Of a DNA stretch of 42,117 bases, positions 23,601-36,600 are shown piece by piece. Source of the stretch: Gonapodya sp. JEL0774. Taxonomy: Eukaryota; Monoblepharomycota; Monoblepharidomycetes; Monoblepharidales; Gonapodyaceae. The notes under the pieces are model-generated. The model had not been told where the DNA came from, did no database searches, and was given only the letters and a program-made list of their open reading frames with translations. Positions within the stretch are counted from its first letter, which is position 1, and every line of letters starts with the position of its first letter. The position numbers were made by a program, and so were the translations under genes. Where the stretch lies: NCBI GenBank assembly GCA_027604505.1, contig JADIIX010000007.1, forward strand, positions 241,755-283,871, in the 5' to 3' direction.

Positions 23601-26600
23601 CTACTCTCCCTTGGTAGAAGCTTATCCCTCATCCCTAAACCTAAACTCCCAACCATCCAACCCGCCGTGTCTGCATGCTCTCGGACACTACCTTTCTGCA
23701 CATCCATGTCCAAATCGGACTCAAAACTCGACACGGGTGGCGCGTCACCCCTGCCATGCCTCGGCGTTGCCGCTGCTGGGCCTAAACCGCCTCCCATGGA
23801 TACGCTGAGTCGCCGTGACGCGGAGACCGAGAATCCGGCGCCAGCGCCGAGGGGGGAGAGCCCAGTGGATACGTCAGCCATTTGAGAGTGTGAAATGGAG
23901 GCGGAACCCTTGTCGCTGCCTACAAGCGCTCCTGGTAATGTGCCCGATCCTCTCACGTAACTTTTCTCCAGAGGTGCGTCGATCGCACCGTCCATAACTG
24001 CATCCGAACCACCCCCAAACTCAGGTGCACAAACACTGGTCTCTCCTAACAGCATCACCGGCCCCGCACTTATAGACCTGGGCCTCGAACCTGCCGAGGA
24101 ACCCTCAGAGTGTACTCCAAGAACCTCGACTTGTTCGCCACCACCTCGATTCCTCTCGCAAAGATCCCTGCTAGATACGCCCACATCCTCGACTCGGACC
24201 AGTCGTCCATCACTCTCCTGGTCCACTGATGCTCCATTTCCATTCTCCACCCACCGTCCCGACCATCGCCGTCCAAGCTCAGATGCCGTCTGCACGAGAA
24301 ATGGTGTGGCCGGAACGGCATCCACGGTGGAATCTCCGTGCACGGTCGCGCATACGAGATTGGATGGCATTGGCTGTGGATCAGGTGGCTTCCGCCCTTG
24401 TCCACCCTCATCCGGCCTCCCTTCCTCCACAGTCCTTCCACTCGATTCCTTCACCTCTCCTTCCCCATCCCCATCTCTGTCCATCTTCTCCCTCACCAAA
24501 TGATACACGCTTAAAACTGCCCCGCCTCCCTTCTCCAACGCCCTCTCCATCTCCTTCTTCACCTCCGAGATTCCTCCCCACCCAAAGCCAGTCATCCTCC
24601 TCAACACCCTCACATCCAGTCCATCCTTGGTCAACGGCATGCGAGGTGGGACGAACGAGGAGGGTGGACCGTCGTACCCGCGGAGCATCCACGGGTGAGA
24701 CAGGAGTTCCTCCATGGTCGCTCTGTTGGCAGGGTCCACCACAAGGAGGCGGGAGAGGAGATGCTTGCAGTCTGGGCACGGAGTGAGATAGTGGTGGTGA
24801 AGGTGAAGGGAAGCGGAGCAATGTCAAACGTTTGGGGTTGTCAGCCATCATTGTCCCTCCCATGTCCCAAACATCCGTACGCCGATCACCGAAACTCACC
24901 ACCTGACAGATACCCCGGATACTCCACAACACCCTCTTTAATTTTCGCGTGCAAAACCCCCATATCTGCGTCGTCAAAGGGGACTTTACCGCATACGAGG
25001 ACGTAAAGGACCACCCCGAGAGCCCATATGTCCACTTCCGGACCTGTGTAAGGGGTGCCGGAGAGGAGTTCGGGTGCTGTTGGGGAAGATAGATCAATGG
25101 TGGTAGGAGATGGCAGCGAATGTGAAATGTGAGGGTTTATGTGTGCTTCTACTCTCGTCCGTATGAGGGCGTCGCACGTCTATGCACTCTAACTTCTCGG
25201 AGACCATCATCCATAGCTCACCTGCAAAATACAAACTCCCACAAAAGGTCCGCAAAACACCCCCTTCTTCGTATAAGTTCGCCAGACCAAAGTCAATGAT
25301 CTTCACGTCACCCGTGCGATCGACAAGGATATTTTCAATTTTAAGGTCACGGTGGACGATCGAGTTGCGGTGACAATAGTCTAGGACAGGGTGTAACAAT
25401 GGGAAAGGGTGAGTGAATTATTGGGCCGAAGGATGGACTCGGGAATCTTGAACACCATACAAGAGAGCAGTCACCGAGCACAATCCAACTTTTGCAGGTG
25501 TTATTTGATCCTTCCATTGCATTCATTCAAGTCCATGTGCTTCAAACTGAGCCGGGTAATACTCTTACAACTTTCCCTCCCACCGCCCCTTCCCCGCCCC
25601 ATTACCACCAAAAAATTTTGGAACTTATTGTCGTCGAAGTTCCTGAGACTGGAAATCAACTGTGGAGTCCCAACTCACCTATTCCCCCACCCACCATTCT
25701 CACGAACCGCCTTGCCTGCTTCTCCCTCAACCTCCCGTGACCAATAATAAAATCAAGTAGCTGTGCGCCATCAACGTGCTCGAAGAACAAGTAAAAATTC
25801 GAGCCGTCGGAGGCGAACGAGAGGAGGGACGCTATATGGGGGTGATGGAGGAGGAGCATGAGGGAGGCTTCCCGTAGCACGCGGGGGGGCCGGGAGGTGG
25901 AAGAATGAGATGAAGGTTGGGAAAGCTGGAGGAGAGAGAGGAGGGATGAGGTGGGGCCGAGAAGTGTGGTGGTTGGTGGGAGAGGAGGGTGACGGGGGAT
26001 GATCTTACAAGCGCGCTGGGAGTAAGACAAATGTGGCAAGAAACCACAAATGAGTATGTACAAGAAAAGGGTAAAGGAGAGCGTAGGCAGGCACTCGTTT
26101 GTCAGTGTTTCCTTTCCTTTTTGCCAAACGTATTTCGTCTCGTGAGCTACCAACTCCCTCCTAATCGTAAACTCCTCATCCAAATGCAATATCCAAACTC
26201 TTTGGTTCAACGTTTGACGTAAAAGTATAGTCTGAGCACTCAGAGTGATATTGGGGTAGTTTTGGGGAATGGGTGACGCCGGGGCAATCACGACCACCGG
26301 CCACGCATTAGGCACTCCATGCGATTCCGCTCAATGTCCACAGTCTCCCACCTGCAGGTGGGCCTGGCCGATCGCAACTACCCAACCAGAGGACCCAGTA
26401 CTTCATGCGTGTCCTCCCTTCCTTGCCCAGTCTGGAGGGCTACATGATACCCTTCCCACATTCTTAGTGTACATCTTACTCTGTCTCCGGTTTCCATCTT
26501 CTTCAGACACAAAATTTTGCGGGCTCCCATCGCAAACCCTACTGCCCAATCTTAACTTCTGTGTTCAATTGACCATATCCCTTGTGCAAGTCCTTGAGGC

Positions 26601-27010
26601 CCTCTGTGCTTTCCGTGCAACACCAGTATGGGATGTGTCCTCAAATATCCACGCTCCCTCGGCAGTCCTTGCAGCGAACGAGACCAGCTCACCTTCTCCC
26701 CTGTCACTACATTCACTGCGAGTTTAACTTTTCCCATGCTCCCTTGGCCGATAGTCTTAGTCAATCTGTAATCACCAATGACTTTCGCATGTTTCTGCTG
26801 AGGGTAAGAGTGGTGTGGGTGGTGGACTTGATGGGATGCGTCGACAGGTTTGGAGGAAACAAGAGGTTGCGGGGGTTGCGAGGGCCGAGAGGGATGGGGT
26901 GTGTTTGGTGGGTTGGGCGGATTGGGCGAGAAGATTGCTGATGAATCGCCGACTGGAGAGCGTGCGTGTTCGGAGTCGGAGGGTGCAGCCACTGCAGCGG
27001 GTACTGACAT
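20674..27010 (-). CDS. Kin1/Kin2 (MARK/PAR-1 family) serine/threonine kinase
   Basis: Polarity and exocytosis kinase of the AMPK-related group acting at the cell cortex in yeasts. Six exons: 27010-26693, 26015-25679, 25380-25222, 25076-24903, 24771-22099, 22004-20674; 1663 residues. Kinase domain about residues 80-345: Gly-rich loop GQGSMGKV (88-95), catalytic Lys110 in ACKII, Glu155, HRDLKIEN with Asp230, DFG at 248-250, T-loop Thr263 in LRTFCGS (the LKB1-type site), AAPELL. Between beta-3 and helix C there is an extra Ser/Pro/Leu-rich insert of about 35 residues (115-149). A mid-protein block, [20 protein letters not shown] and [14 protein letters not shown], is typical of Kin1. The C-terminus ([28 protein letters not shown]) is the membrane-lipid-binding KA1 domain. 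The rest is long and low-complexity. The first exon is Pro/Ser/His-rich and its Met is the first in frame. Confidence 0.95.
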
Positions 27011-27597
27011 GAGTTGGTGTGCTGGTGTGCGAGCGTGGACTTATGTCGGTATTTGTGCGCGCTGGTCTTGAGACCTGCAGTGAACGGCGTCGGTAGAATT
27101 CTGGCGTTGGGGGTCCAACTGCGTTCGACTGTGACAGCTCTATTCTGATTGAGCTAATGGGGTGAATACACGAAACAAGGGGAGAGTACGCTCGATTCAG
27201 ACGGATTGGAGACCGCGGACGAGGTTGACTGAAAATTGAGCTACAGGTGACGTGGGTGTCTTGAAGTGCCTCCTGATAAATTGCAGCTGATTCTGTGATG
27301 ACTTCTTCCCGCGGTCGCTGTGGGTCGCGATGGGGTCGCTGGTGACGCTCCTCTCAGTGTCAGACACGGACATCTTTGAAATCAGACAACGGAAGGGAAC
27401 AAATCACCTGTCACCCCAAGCACGCTTCAATCGTCAATCTGCCATTCATAATGCGCTGAATCCCGCTCTTCTTTCCTCGACGTCTCGCGTTTCCCCGCCT
27501 CCGTTCAGTTGTTGTGTGTGCCCGTCCAAGTGGCCACAGCACAATATGCCAGTGCCGAACTGCATATTCAAGCTCAGTTTTCTACGAGGCCACGCTA
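27011..27597. promoter_or_regulatory. Divergent promoter region between the Kin1-type kinase and PMS2
   Basis: 587 bases separate the two start codons. No open frame here has family resemblance. A pyrimidine-rich stretch at about 27466-27510 precedes the PMS2 start, as in many fungal promoters. In-frame codons continue 5' of the PMS2 ATG back to 27514 but without an ATG. Confidence 0.5.
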
Positions 27598-30500
27598 ATG
27601 CCGTTCAAACCCGCAGAATCTCAGAATGAGCGTGCATCACTGGACATGAATACTCGACAAGATGGTAGATCTGGGTGCGGATGTACCCACGATCACGATG
27701 CGACAGAAAGCGAAGACCGTGGGCAGTGCCACCGCGAAAGCTCGAGTGCTGCGTCGCTGCCGACACCACCAGCTTCGAGTGGAGTGGAAGATTGCGTGGA
27801 TGCTCATGATGATGCCACTCCGGAGGAGAGCTCGGCCGTTGAACCCCCTCTTAACAGCAGCAATCTCTCCCGTTTCACACATTCTGGTTCCGCTCCGCCT
27901 GCTCGCATGCGCCCAATAGCAGCCGCTTCTCTTCTCCGACTTACTGCTGCTCAGGTCATTGTTTCCCTTGACTCTGCTGTCAAGGAGCTTGTCGAAAATT
28001 CTCTGGACGCAGGCTCCACGTCCATCCAAGTTGTCTTTCGGGACCACGGACTTGGAGGGTTTTCCGTGGTAGACAATGGACGTGGAATAGCTAAGGAGGA
28101 CTTTGAGGCCTTGGGTAGAAAGCATCACACGTCTAAAATTGCGTCGTATCAAGATTTGGGAAAGGTCGAGACATATGGCTTTCGAGGGGAGGCCGTCAAT
28201 GCTCTGTGCGCATTGGCTGATGTAACCATCGTGACGGCGACAAAAGAACCCATGGGATACCAGCTAGGTGATTGAGCGTGGGGGAATATTGTTTATCGGG
28301 ACACCGTCGCAGCCCTGTTTGTGCCCTGTTTGGGCACTCAGGTATTCGTCTCTGGCTCGGCTTAAATCCGCAGAAGGACAGATGGAATAATTACATTCAC
28401 TGATTTGAGTATTTCTTTGAACTGTCATCCGCATATCTCATCTCTCCGACCCTGTTTTTGGCCCAATGCACATCTCTCGCTCTCTACATCCTCTCGTGCC
28501 CACCTAACTGCTCCTCTCCACTCTCCAATAATACACGCTACTTGAACTCAACTCGCATAGACTTCTCCCCTACCTCCACACTTCGCCACCCTCCCACTCC
28601 AGCACCCAGACCCCGTGGGACCACGGTGTCCGTCACAAACCTCTTTCGGTCGCTCCCTGTCAGGCAGCAAGAATTTCGCCGCAATGTGAAAAGGGAGTTT
28701 GCAAAGGCGCTGGCGAGTGTGCAAAGCTTTGCAGTCGTGGCGACGGGGGTGAGAGTGTCTGTCATGAATGTCGTCAAGTGAGTTTGGTTATAAAAACGCA
28801 AGCGACGGAGTGAATGTTCTTGCGTCCACATTTTCACTGAAAGTGAAGTGATTGAGCCGTATCTCAGAGGGTATCAGAGTTCCAAAACCCACTCATCGAT
28901 TCGCACATCTCAGTTCCCGCAATACATCCCTCCTCACCACAAAGGGACATTCAACACTCCGATCCAATATTACTGACGTGTTTGGAGCCAAATCCGCCCA
29001 AGACCTCTTTGATTTCGATGTGCCACTCCTTATTGAGACCCCGTTGAAAGGTCACACCTCGTCTCACCCGCACTCGACTTCTACCACTGTACCGGACGCT
29101 GAATACTCTTTAGAACCACTGGAAGACAAACCTCTCACCGTCAGGGCTGTTGGCGCGATGTCGCTCCCGACACCGTCGGCGGGCCGGTCCTCGTCGGATC
29201 GCCGGCAGATATACATAAATGCGCGTCCATGTGACGCTCCCAAGCTCTCCAAAGTGATTGCGGAGGAGTGGCGGGCTGCTGGGGGAGCGGGAGCGGGTGG
29301 TGGTCTGGGAAGTGGGTCGGGGACAGGAGGATTCCCACAGTGCTTTCTGGACTTGAGATGTCCGACGGGTAGGTCACCCTTTCGAATTTCGGGTTGTATC
29401 GTCGGACATCGACTCGATGGTCTGTGCTGAGTCGCTAACTTCGGGCAGACTCGTACGATGTGAACGTAACACCCGACAAGCGAACAATATTTCTTCATCG
29501 GGAGGATGAGGTCATTGAGGCTCTTCGAGTGAGCTGCCGTCGCTTTTGTGAATACAGCTTGACGCGTTGAATTATTCGCCATGTAACTGTTACAAGGTTG
29601 CACTCCGTTCGCTCTTCGATCTGCAGAACACTCGTTATGCTGCCAATCAAGTGAGGTGTATCGGCGCGAAAGGAAGGATGGGAACTGTGGTGAAAATGGG
29701 GAATCAGAGTCAGATGGGGGATGGAGAGGATGACGTTGATGAGGCCGTGGACAGGGTCTGGTCCGAGAGGAACTCCACGAATGAAAGGAACACCACGAAT
29801 CTGAAACGGAAGGCGAGGGGAGGTGAACCTCGAAATGACGAAAGGGTGGACACCGACAAAGAGGAAGGAAGTGACCTAACAGAGGAGAGTGGATCACCTT
29901 TCCCAGAAGGGGAGGGTCACGCGTCACCGGTGCAGGACTCCCAAAAGCGTAATAGTGAAAATAGCGTGCACCCCGGTGAGGCTCTGCGTCGACCAGACTG
30001 TCTTACGTTCCCCGGTGATGAGAATGCGATTGAAGAGAGGATGGATATGAATGAGGTCAAGAGTGACGGCAGCTCCGACCAAGATAATCACGTTGATGCG
30101 GTATCTGAAGAGGAAGAGGAAAGCGGTATTGATGTGGATTCGGATCCAGTGCCTGAGGAACTCACGTTCAGTGGAACCTCTCTAATCGGAGGCAGCGCAC
30201 CAACATCGCGCCCCTCCGCCAAATCAATAACTTCTACGCTTTCGAATTTTCTCGCTCGTGCTGGTGGCCGCTCCGCTCTTCCTGGGCCACCACCTCCCAT
30301 CCCGTCTACGAGTTTGCCCAAGTCTTCGCCTGGCAAGCACAGGAACCGTCCCCGTAACTCTTTCACAGATAGTAGTGTCTCAGTAGCAGTTCCCAAGCGC
30401 CGAAGGTTGGAGCTTCATTCTTCAGGTGCTAAACTGGACCCAGCGACGGCGACGGCAACGCGATGGAGAACGCCTGTTGCAATGAGAACGCATTTAGAAT

Positions 30501-31504
30501 CCGTCAAAGCAGATGTGGACTTGCCTGCGTTGAGCAGTAGATTCATGGCATATCGAAGGAGACGCAGAGAGGCGAATGCGGCTAAGGGAAACAGTACTTC
30601 TGAGGGGCTTAAGGTAGAAAAGTCGGATATCGGCTCCACAGCCACGGATAAAGCTGAGGACTTGCTCACGAGAACGGTGGCCAAAGGAGATTTTGACCGA
30701 ATGAAGGTGGTTGGACAATTTAATATGGGCTTTATTCTGGTGACATTGCCGAAGGTCCCTTATCGGGGCAGTGTGAGAAGTAGGGGGGAAAAGGAAATTG
30801 ATCTGTTCATCGTGGATCAACATGCAAGGTGGGCCAGGACACATCTCTTTCTTGTTGGTTGTGACTGTTTGAAAGAGCCTTAATGTTATTTGCCAACCAG
30901 CGACGAAAAGTTCAACTTCGAAACACTCAAGACAACCACACCTATTCGAACTCAACCATTGATATTGTGAGCGCGACTACTGTTGACTATTGCTTTCACG
31001 GGGTCTCTATAACAGTCCGTTTCAGCCCTCGCCAACTCCACCTGACTGCTCACGATGAGCTCACCCTCGCCGACAATCTTGAAGTCTTCTCCCGAAATGG
31101 GTTCGGTGTACATGTAAATTGGGATGCGCCGCCAACACAACGATGCAGTGTCGTGTCACTTCCGAACGTTGGTGGTGTGGATTTTTCCGAGAGAGATTTT
31201 GAGGAGCTGCTGGCAGCAGTAGTAGAACGCAATGGAGGCCAACAGGATTTAGTATGTCCAAGGGTTAATGCCCTCTACGCCTCGCGAGGTACGCCCGTTT
31301 CGTCCTTATCATATGTGAAATTGAGTCTCCTTACACCAAACCTGGATATTAATCACAGCCTGCCGTAAATCAGTTATGATAGGTGATCCATTGTCACGTG
31401 ATGCAATGGAGAAGATCGTACGGCACATGTCTGGGATGATTGCACCTTGGAATTGTCCGCACGGACGCCCTACTATGCGACACGTCATTACGATTAAGGG
31501 ATGA
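27598..31504 (+). CDS. MutL homolog PMS2 (yeast Pms1), mismatch repair endonuclease
   Basis: Nuclear DNA mismatch repair protein that pairs with MLH1 and nicks the new strand. Eight exons: 27598-28267, 28561-28777, 28914-29368, 29449-29528, 29597-30828, 30901-30966, 31026-31288, 31359-31504; 1042 residues. GHKL ATPase: [14 protein letters not shown] (Glu130, Asn134), DNGRGI (159-164), GFRGEA near 203. Then [13 protein letters not shown], the transducer with NARPCDAP, and VNVTPDKR. A long acidic linker follows. The C-terminal endonuclease has [20 protein letters not shown] (the DQHA-x2-E-x4-E metal motif, first residues 881-884, split by an intron), [10 protein letters not shown], and [10 protein letters not shown]. 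All catalytic signatures are present, so it should be an active PMS2 type and not MLH1 or MLH2. An unusual N-terminal extension of about 104 residues precedes the ATPase core; the Met at 27598 is the first in frame. Confidence 0.96.
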
Positions 31505-31585
31505 AGTGCTTATGTGGCATCTCAGTATCACCCCATTTTGTATATAATACACACATGTGCATATGGTGCTCGACAGTGGTTGGGA

Positions 31586-34500
31586 CTAATTATCTTTGGT
31601 AGCCTCTATTATATCGTCAACTCTCTCCATTAATCTATCCGAGATCCATAACTTCAGCGACCCTCGAGATTGCAACTCCTTAGCGATGCGAGTCACCTGA
31701 AGAGCCGCAGATGCCTTGATTGGTTCAGATCCGGGGCAACGCGCCAAGGGAGCCTCTGCGATCGCGCAATAAAATTCGAGCACGATGGAAATTGTAGAAG
31801 AAACAGGCGAGAAACTTTCAGAAGCAAAGCAGAATGAATAAAATTTCTTTGAGAGTTGTTGGAGGCGGTAGATCTTCGCAAGGGTCTTTCTTGCTTCTGG
31901 AAACGAAGCACCGTGAGGTAATATTATCAACTGATTCACAGACTTACTCACGGTAGCTCTCTGGCACTGAGGATGTCTGTTTTGCGATAAGATATCTGGC
32001 ACCACGAGGGCTATTGACCAAACCAAGCCACATGACATTGATCGCCCAAAGATCCATTGTCACAAAGTAGTCTGATTTAAACTTCTCGCACAGCTGGACA
32101 GCCTGGCGCAGCTCTCCCAGTCGCAAGTGCGCTGTTGCCATTATGGTCAGAAGTTGCACCGAAAACATGCCATAATGATGCTTCGATGTAACCTCTGACA
32201 TCCGAGTCAACAGCGCATATGCAGGTTCCAGTAATGTGCGCTCGCCCTTTGAAGAGTCGCCGACCTTCTGACTCTTTTGCGTGGAAGAACCTTTCTGATT
32301 CGCAATTGCATTACGAACAATACCACTCATCAGTGTGCAAAAAGTCCGTCCGTCTACGGCATATCCCAGTTCTACAATCCTTTCCACAATACGCTTGGCT
32401 TTATCGATATCTCCAAGTTGAATGCAAGCTTTGATGAGTATATTGTGGGTGACATGAGAAGGCCAGAGTGGCCGACCGTTCAAAGAAGATAGCATCCGTA
32501 CAGCAGACTCAGGACCACTTCTTCTCCAAGCTAGCGGTACTTCAGAAGAAGCAGCCGCATGTGGCAGGAGTGCTGTAGAAGCCAGTGTATTCACAGTGGT
32601 CGTATCAATCGCCCTGGAAAGAACGGTGGCGTGACCGTCCAACTTGCCATCCTTAATGAAATCTTCAGAAAGCCATGAGCGAATGCTTTGACCTGATCTC
32701 AGTTCAGCTCCTAGTAGCATGTTCATTGTCCATGTATCTCCACCAGACAATTGAACAGCCTCCTTGCCGTCATGCGGTGCAACCAACATATTTTCTTGAG
32801 CCCAAGACCAAGCTCCGTTAGTATCTCCAATCTTCAAGTATCCAGAGAGCACAGCGTTCAACGCTTCTACAGGTGGATTTGAACTTTCCCCAGCATACGC
32901 TGCAAGGATGCGCTTTGCATCTTCAACTTTTCCGAATCTGGCATAAAGGGCAATGATGGGTACACCGATCCACCAAGTATCTGAGAGTTGATGCCCCTTC
33001 TGAAGCACTGCCTCAGTCCGTAGTAGCACACTCATCGGAGGGGACGTTCCTATCAGCCAATCTTCACAATCGGCAGGAATGGGATTGAATTGAGCTGGCA
33101 GCGGAGACGGTAGTGTAAGACAGCAGTCGGAGGCATCAGATGGGACTTCACGAACGCCACGCGCCAGGGCCGCGATAACTGCAGTCGCACACTTCGATCC
33201 GATGATCTCTCCCTGGTTCACAATAACCTGCTCCCACATATGCTGCCACGCCTGTCTGAAAACAGCCCAATTCTCCACTCTTCCACACGCTGAGAATATT
33301 GGCGCATAGCATGCCGAATCCAAACGAGTCACCTGTCCAAGCCGCTCCACCATTGCTAAAAGAACGTGAACATCTCCGTACTGTGCAACGGTAGCCAAGA
33401 GCTGAGATATGCTGTACTTGTCCCACGCGGCACTTGAGCCCATTGCTGCATCAGAGATAATGGATGCAAGCGGTCGCAAGGACCTGGCCTTTGCGAGAGC
33501 GAGGGCAAGAACAAACGATCCACGGGGGTCAGGTGGGTGGTCAGGCCAATTTTCACGGAACAGTTTGAAATAGTGCACAGCCGCCAAGAGAGATGGCTTT
33601 GGATCCGATGCAGAGGCATTTCCCGTTTCTGCCATAGCACCGACGTGATACCTAACCATCCCCAAGAGAGCTAATGCAGGTAAGTCCGTTTCCTTGCCAC
33701 CCACGACACATAGGACTTCGCCCCAGTAAAAACCCACAGAGTCCCAAGATTCTGCCCGGGCATGTGAATAAAGTAACAAGGCCGCCAGGTCAGAATCTTC
33801 TTGAGCCTCTCGGCCATGACTCCTAAGAACAGAGGACTCCCGAATACGTGTGAAGTAGTTGTCCCCCCTAGAGAGAGATTGACGGGAGGCGATACGGGGG
33901 CCGAGAGGGGTGGGCAGCTCAGCAAGAGCGAGATACTGTAAGGCCCGCCGAGAGATGAAAACGGATCGCGAATGAAGGGATGCTTCAACACGGCGGGACA
34001 AACCCGCTGCAGTCAGTGAGTCGGGATGCAGAGCGAGCTGGCGAAGCAATGCAAGGTATGGGCCTTCTGGTAGCGGTGGCTACAAATATAGAGTGACGAT
34101 GAATCGCTAAACCCTCCAACCATACCGACAACTCACCCCCGGCCACCTCTCCAAATCCCTGACGGCTCCTTCCGGATCCCCGACTGCGATCCTCGCCTCA
34201 ACAATTTCCGTGGCCATTTCTTGTTCGAGCGGCTGCCTATGAAGAACCAATGTCCAATAAAAGTGAAGAGCCGTTTGCGGAAGGACTGCACGGAAAAGGC
34301 GGAGGAGGGGAAGATGAGAATATTGGTCATTGTTGATGTTTTTGAGAGATATGTGAGTAAGCGGAGAGTCTCTGAGTGGTTGTGAGAGCGTGATAAGGGC
34401 TTGAGCTGAAGGAGGATCATGAATGAAGTAAGTTTACTTCTCAATTGAGTGAAAGTGGATCTTGCATCCCTGCCCTACGTGACTCGCAAACACCACTCAC

Positions 34501-35098
34501 CAATAGCACTATTAGCCATTCCATATCCCCTAATAACGTCCGCCCACCTCGCGGCGTCCACCATATCCCCAGCCCTCAGCGACTCCTCAAGGCACGCTAA
34601 AAACACTCCATCGTGGGCTCCCTTGAGGGGCGGCGAGCGGAGAAATCGGGACGCGAATCCGGCTCGGGACACGGAATTTGTGTGTGCGGGACCAACAGGT
34701 GCGAAAGACAGTAACAGCCGACAAGTTGCGGGTGACGCTGTCCATAAAGTATCTGATTTGCCGAAACCAGAAGTTTGCATCCCAGCTGCCAATATCTCAG
34801 CAGCTTGATCTACACGCTGAATGGTGTCAAACAATGCGTGGTCGGGATGTCCAAGAAGCAACCACATTGTGACTATCTTATGCAGATCATGGGAAGACCG
34901 AGGGAAGCCCAAGACCGATAGCTTAGAGTAGAGCAACGCAGATATGCGCAGGAGTTTACTGGTGTTGAGTGTGTTTGTGGGGATAGGAGCTGCCTGAGTC
35001 GTTACAGATGGAGGTGGTTGCAGGGAAATCGAATCAGAACCAAGCAATTTGAGAAGGTTGTCGAGCGCCGTGTCAGCCATTCGAATTGTTGCTATCAT
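31586..35098 (-). CDS. PPR-like helical-repeat protein, probably mitochondrial
   Basis: Large helical-repeat protein; PPR proteins bind organelle RNA and act in processing or translation. Four exons from the Met at 35098: 35098-34501, 34405-34137, 34079-31952, 31896-31586; 1101 residues with all phases closing. PPR-type helix pairs are visible, for example THNILIKACIQLGDIDKAKR followed by GRTFCTLMSGIVRNA, and EALNAVLSGYLKIGDTNGAW. Most other repeats are degenerate, which is usual in fungal PPR proteins. The frame stays open upstream to about 35275 with an Arg/Ser-rich, acid-poor segment (SSSRRRFSSVAHHASHERIN) that resembles a mitochondrial presequence but has no ATG. An ATG at 35306 opens a similar sequence (KSTLFRLN) in another frame. 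The true start may therefore lie upstream through an intron or a base error. No specific ortholog is claimed. Confidence 0.8.
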
Positions 35099-36600
35099 TG
35101 TTGGTGGGGAGACATTTATTGCTTCAATCGCTCTCTCGAGAGAATCAACGTCGGGTGGTGGTTCAGGGAATGACGCGGATACAGGGCGATTTATCCTCTC
35201 GTGGGAGGCGTGGTGAGCGACTGAAGAGAAGCGCCTTCGAGAACTACTGGAGGGAGAGTGGAACTGGGCCGAGACTGGCGTTTAAGCGGAAAAGAGTGGA
35301 CTTCATGATTTTAGACTCGATGAATTTCCGAAACTGGAGGCTCAAAACGCACCAAGACGATGTAAAGAATCACTCGTCCTTGTACTCGCACGTATATCCA
35401 GTCGGTCCGGATTCATCACGTCAACCTCCGATTTCGATCCTGGACTGGCGACGACACCCCATCTCGGTAGCGAGGCTTCATAAAACAAAGGTCCGTGGAC
35501 ACACCGATACATGGATGACTTCGTCTTTCCTCTCAGGGCGGCCATAAATGTCTAAATGCTAACGCATGCAAAAGACGGGTATGGGAGGGACAGGAATGGT
35601 TCTGCACCTGGGGCGTGGCCACAGTTTGTCGCTGCGCTCTCTCTGCCCAAGTCGGTGCGCAAGAGTGGGATCGAATGACGGTAGTCTTAATGGCAGCCAA
35701 GTGTCGTTATTGCTTATGGGTTGACCGTACATACTCATGCCTTGTCAGAATTGCTCTGTTCGGTTATGTAAAAATGCCAGTCGTCTACCCGCCTGTGTGG
35801 AGACAAGATTTAGTGTACCAAACCTCGCAAAGCGTCCGCCGCTCGTCAGAGTAATCTCTCAAAGATTCTTTGTGGCTCGAAATTAGTAGAGTGAAGGGCA
35901 TCGGAAGCTCGTCCGAGTAAAGTCTTTGTATTGCGCACATATACAGTACAACCTGTTTCGGGAGCCTTCAGCCGTTCCTTCACGGTTAGACGAAACGGTT
36001 CCAGGGTGCGCGCTTTCACGCCGCTCGTCATCCATGGCACCCCATAACTGCACGTGCGAGGATTTAAGCTCTACTGCGGACTCTCGTCCGTATTACTATT
36101 CGGCTGTCCACTTTTGGTGTCTGGACTCGCAGTAGTGGTGTTCTCCAGACGGTCAAACCTTCAACGCTCGTTCACCCCCTCTGCCCACTGACACATGCGA
36201 CGCGCCGCCATCATGGTACATCGGGAGAAGCGGGTCCACGCCAGCAGTCCGTCTTAACACTACTCGCGAGTCGATTGGGACAACCCACACAGATCGAGCT
36301 CGGGTTGTACGCATGAGAGGAAGAGACCGGCGCGGCCGCCAGAACAGCGATGAAACGAGCTCAGGCGCCGGAGCGCAAGGCGATGATGCGCTCCATTTGG
36401 CACTGCACCAATAACGATGTGACAAATGAGCGCAGTTGGTCACATGGGGTTAAGAAGCGGCGCCCTGACCGAGCCACAAACCCGCACCTAATTATTTGTT
36501 ATTATTGTACTTTGTCAGTGAATCTCACGCCTGAAATTTACGTCAGTACTGTAAATAATCGGAGTAAACGACTTCCTTTGTGTTCTGAATGGGTGAGAGA
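35099..36600. other. Gene-poor region upstream of the PPR-like gene
   Basis: The first 200 bases probably hold the 5' end of the PPR-like gene. Beyond that I see only open stretches of about 60 to 150 codons on both strands that lack codon structure or family resemblance. CpG content is still normal here, in contrast with the next segment. No RNA gene or known mobile element was recognised. Confidence 0.5.

Noticed and set aside
29064..29927. 287-codon minus-strand frame
   Set aside because: It is antisense to PMS2 exons 3 to 5, which carry conserved MutL motifs; it crosses two of their splice sites.
36153..36443. 96-codon minus-strand gene
   Set aside because: There is no codon structure or recognisable domain, and other frames are open over the same G/C-rich stretch.
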